This document shows positions 62,933-64,000 of a stretch of 64,000 nt of DNA, piece by piece. The notes beneath the pieces were generated by a model. That model was not told where the DNA came from, did not search any database, and saw only the letters and a program-made list of their open reading frames with translations. The stretch spans positions 19,163 through 83,162 of the forward strand of contig JAAVDM010000051.1 in the NCBI GenBank assembly GCA_014801815.1, written 5' to 3'. The position numbers were made by a program, and so were the translations under genes. The stretch comes from Bacteroides sp. (GTDB lineage: Bacteria > Bacteroidota > Bacteroidia > Bacteroidales > Muribaculaceae). Position 1 is the first letter of the stretch; the number at the start of each line of letters is the position of its first letter.

Positions 62933-63847
62933 ATGTCCACTTTTATCGTTCACACTCTGGGTTGCGGTTCAGCCAAACCCACACCTCGTCATCAGGCTTC
63001 ATGTACCGTAGTCGAACATCGCGGCAACCTTTTCATGGTAGACTGCGGAGAAGGCGCACAGCTTGCCTTTATGCGTCAGAAACTACGTCTGTCCCGCCTT
63101 AGCCATATCTTTCTCACTCATCTGCACGGTGACCACGTATTCGGATTACCGGGACTGATAGGCACTCTGGCGCTCAGTCAGATAGGCGGTGCAATCACAA
63201 TTCACACCTTTGAGGAAGGACGCGAGATACTGAGTAACATATTTGACACCTTCAGCCACAACCGTCCTTTTGATGTACGCTTCAATGTCATACGTCCTGA
63301 AGAAGCTGTCATCTACGAGTCTGCATCACTGCGTGTACGTACCGTTCCCCTACGTCACACTCTCCCGGCGGTAGGCTACATATTTGAAGAGAAACCTGCT
63401 CTCCGCCATCTGAAGCGTGACGTATGTGACTTTCACGGTGTCCCCGTCTACATGTTCAACCGTATCAAGGCCGGCGAAGACTTTGTCCGCCCCGACGGCA
63501 CCGTCATACCCAATCATCTGCTCACTTCTCCTCCTTCGCCTCCCCTATCCTACGCTCACATCAGCGACACGGCCTACATTCTTGACCTTGCTCCGCGCAT
63601 CGGTCCTGTTGACCTCTTGTTTCACGAAACAACCTACCTCTCAGACCACACCGCCGATGCGCTCGTACGCGGACACTCTACCGCTGCACAGGCCGCAACC
63701 GTAGCCCGCGATGCCGGTGCCCGACGGCTCCTCACCGGTCATTACTCCTCCCGTTACGAAGATGATGAAGCTTTCGGACGTGAAGCCTCCGCGATCTTTC
63801 CCAATGTCATAGTAGGCCGCGAAGGACTGCGTACGCCTCTCGACTAA
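62933..63847 (+). CDS. rnz: ribonuclease Z
   Basis: tRNA 3'-end processing endonuclease of the metallo-beta-lactamase fold. From MSTFIVHTLGCGSAKPTPRH it is 304 residues, the normal length. The zinc-binding HLHGDH is at 63-68, with FHETTYL and the later TGHYSSRY also present; the exosite arm (about 145-170) is typical. The frame extends 30 codons further upstream through the small-RNA promoter region; I reject that start. A terminator follows 6 nt after the stop. Confidence 0.94.
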   Translation: MSTFIVHTLGCGSAKPTPRHQASCTVVEHRGNLFMVDCGEGAQLAFMRQKLRLSRLSHIFLTHLHGDHVFGLPGLIGTLALSQIGGAITIHTFEEGREILSNIFDTFSHNRPFDVRFNVIRPEEAVIYESASLRVRTVPLRHTLPAVGYIFEEKPALRHLKRDVCDFHGVPVYMFNRIKAGEDFVRPDGTVIPNHLLTSPPSPPLSYAHISDTAYILDLAPRIGPVDLLFHETTYLSDHTADALVRGHSTAAQAATVARDAGARRLLTGHYSSRYEDDEAFGREASAIFPNVIVGREGLRTPLD

Positions 63848-63852
63848 GCCCG

Positions 63853-63903
63853 CTTACAAGAATAAGAGGCTGTGTCAAAATAGGCGCAGCCTCTTTTTGT
63901 AAG
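63853..63903 (+). terminator. terminator of rnz
   Basis: AAGAGGCTG (63864-63872) pairs with CAGCCTCTT (63887-63895); the outer CTTACAA (63853-63859) pairs with TTGTAAG (63897-63903). T-run TTTTT is included in the 3' arm. Confidence 0.82.
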
Positions 63904-63920
63904 ATGTTGAAAAACATAAA

Positions 63921-63954
63921 ACAAAGCCCAGACTTTCCCAAGCCGGGGCTTTGT
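63921..63954. repeat. 9-bp inverted repeat near the right window edge
   Basis: ACAAAGCCC (63921-63929) and GGGCTTTGT (63946-63954) with a 16-nt loop, followed by AT-rich sequence to the edge. It may be a second terminator or the start of a neighbouring element outside the window. Confidence 0.5.
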
Positions 63955-64000
63955 CATGTCAAAAAGTTTTTGTAACTTAGTGACAAATAAAAAATAAATG

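Overview
The window looks like a chromosomal segment of a Bacteroidales bacterium, most likely family Muribaculaceae or a close relative. The evidence is Bacteroidota-type promoters (TTG, about 20 nt, TAnnTTTG), almost no Shine-Dalgarno sites, Bacteroidota-restricted families (DUF4494, DUF4492, DUF5036, a 29-residue AURKAIP1/COX24-like protein), a debranching enzyme/GT4/GH57 glycogen cluster, and a complex I locus without nuoEFG. Genus is not resolvable by eye. No phage, CRISPR array or complete insertion sequence is visible; this is mostly core genome with a few scars.

Layout. 1-3.4 kb (minus strand): recG start, ispD, fabG, a 9-bp tandem repeat, a KAS III-like synthase and a TetR regulator. 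3.6-4.5 kb: initiator tRNA and an RluA-type pseudouridine synthase. 4.6-9.7 kb (minus): transketolase, a sugar MFS carrier, a YggS PLP protein and DUF4494. 9.8-15.6 kb (plus): DUF4492, cydA and cydB, a two-gene chromate-type transporter, folC. 15.7-19.4 kb (minus): ribonuclease G, a tiny ribosome-associated-like protein, HU, YigZ, DJ-1. 19.6-24.1 kb: apbE, a candidate structured RNA, two lipoproteins, a gene remnant, an AraC regulator, an SDR/aldo-keto reductase chimera and glsB. 24.2-32.3 kb (minus): patatin-like protein, serB, Sel1-repeat protein, DUF349 protein, cyclophilin, a small unknown. 32.4-40 kb (plus): cytidylate-kinase-like gene, RNase P RNA, YihY, glycogen operon. 40.2-57.9 kb (minus): respiratory supercluster. 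58-61.3 kb (minus): TonB receptor and lipoprotein. 61.3-64 kb: sdaA, a candidate antisense-strand small RNA, rnz.

The most striking element is the 17.5-kb minus-strand cluster nuoA-nuoB-nuoCD-nuoH-[atpD-atpC-atpB-atpE-atpF-atpH-atpA-atpG]-nuoI-nuoJ-nuoK-nuoL-nuoM-nuoN. A complete F1Fo ATP synthase operon sits inside the complex I operon, between nuoH and nuoI. One consensus promoter lies upstream of nuoA, I see none at the internal junctions, and a perfect 76-bp palindrome follows nuoN. Proton pump and proton-driven synthase may therefore share one transcript. The complex I lacks the NADH-oxidising module, so its electron donor is open. cydAB nearby supplies a terminal oxidase.

Other themes are long perfect inverted repeats of unrelated sequence at almost every convergent gene junction, intercistronic hairpins inside the atp block, two candidate non-coding RNAs, a possibly leaderless TonB receptor mRNA, and local gene decay around 22.1-23.8 kb.
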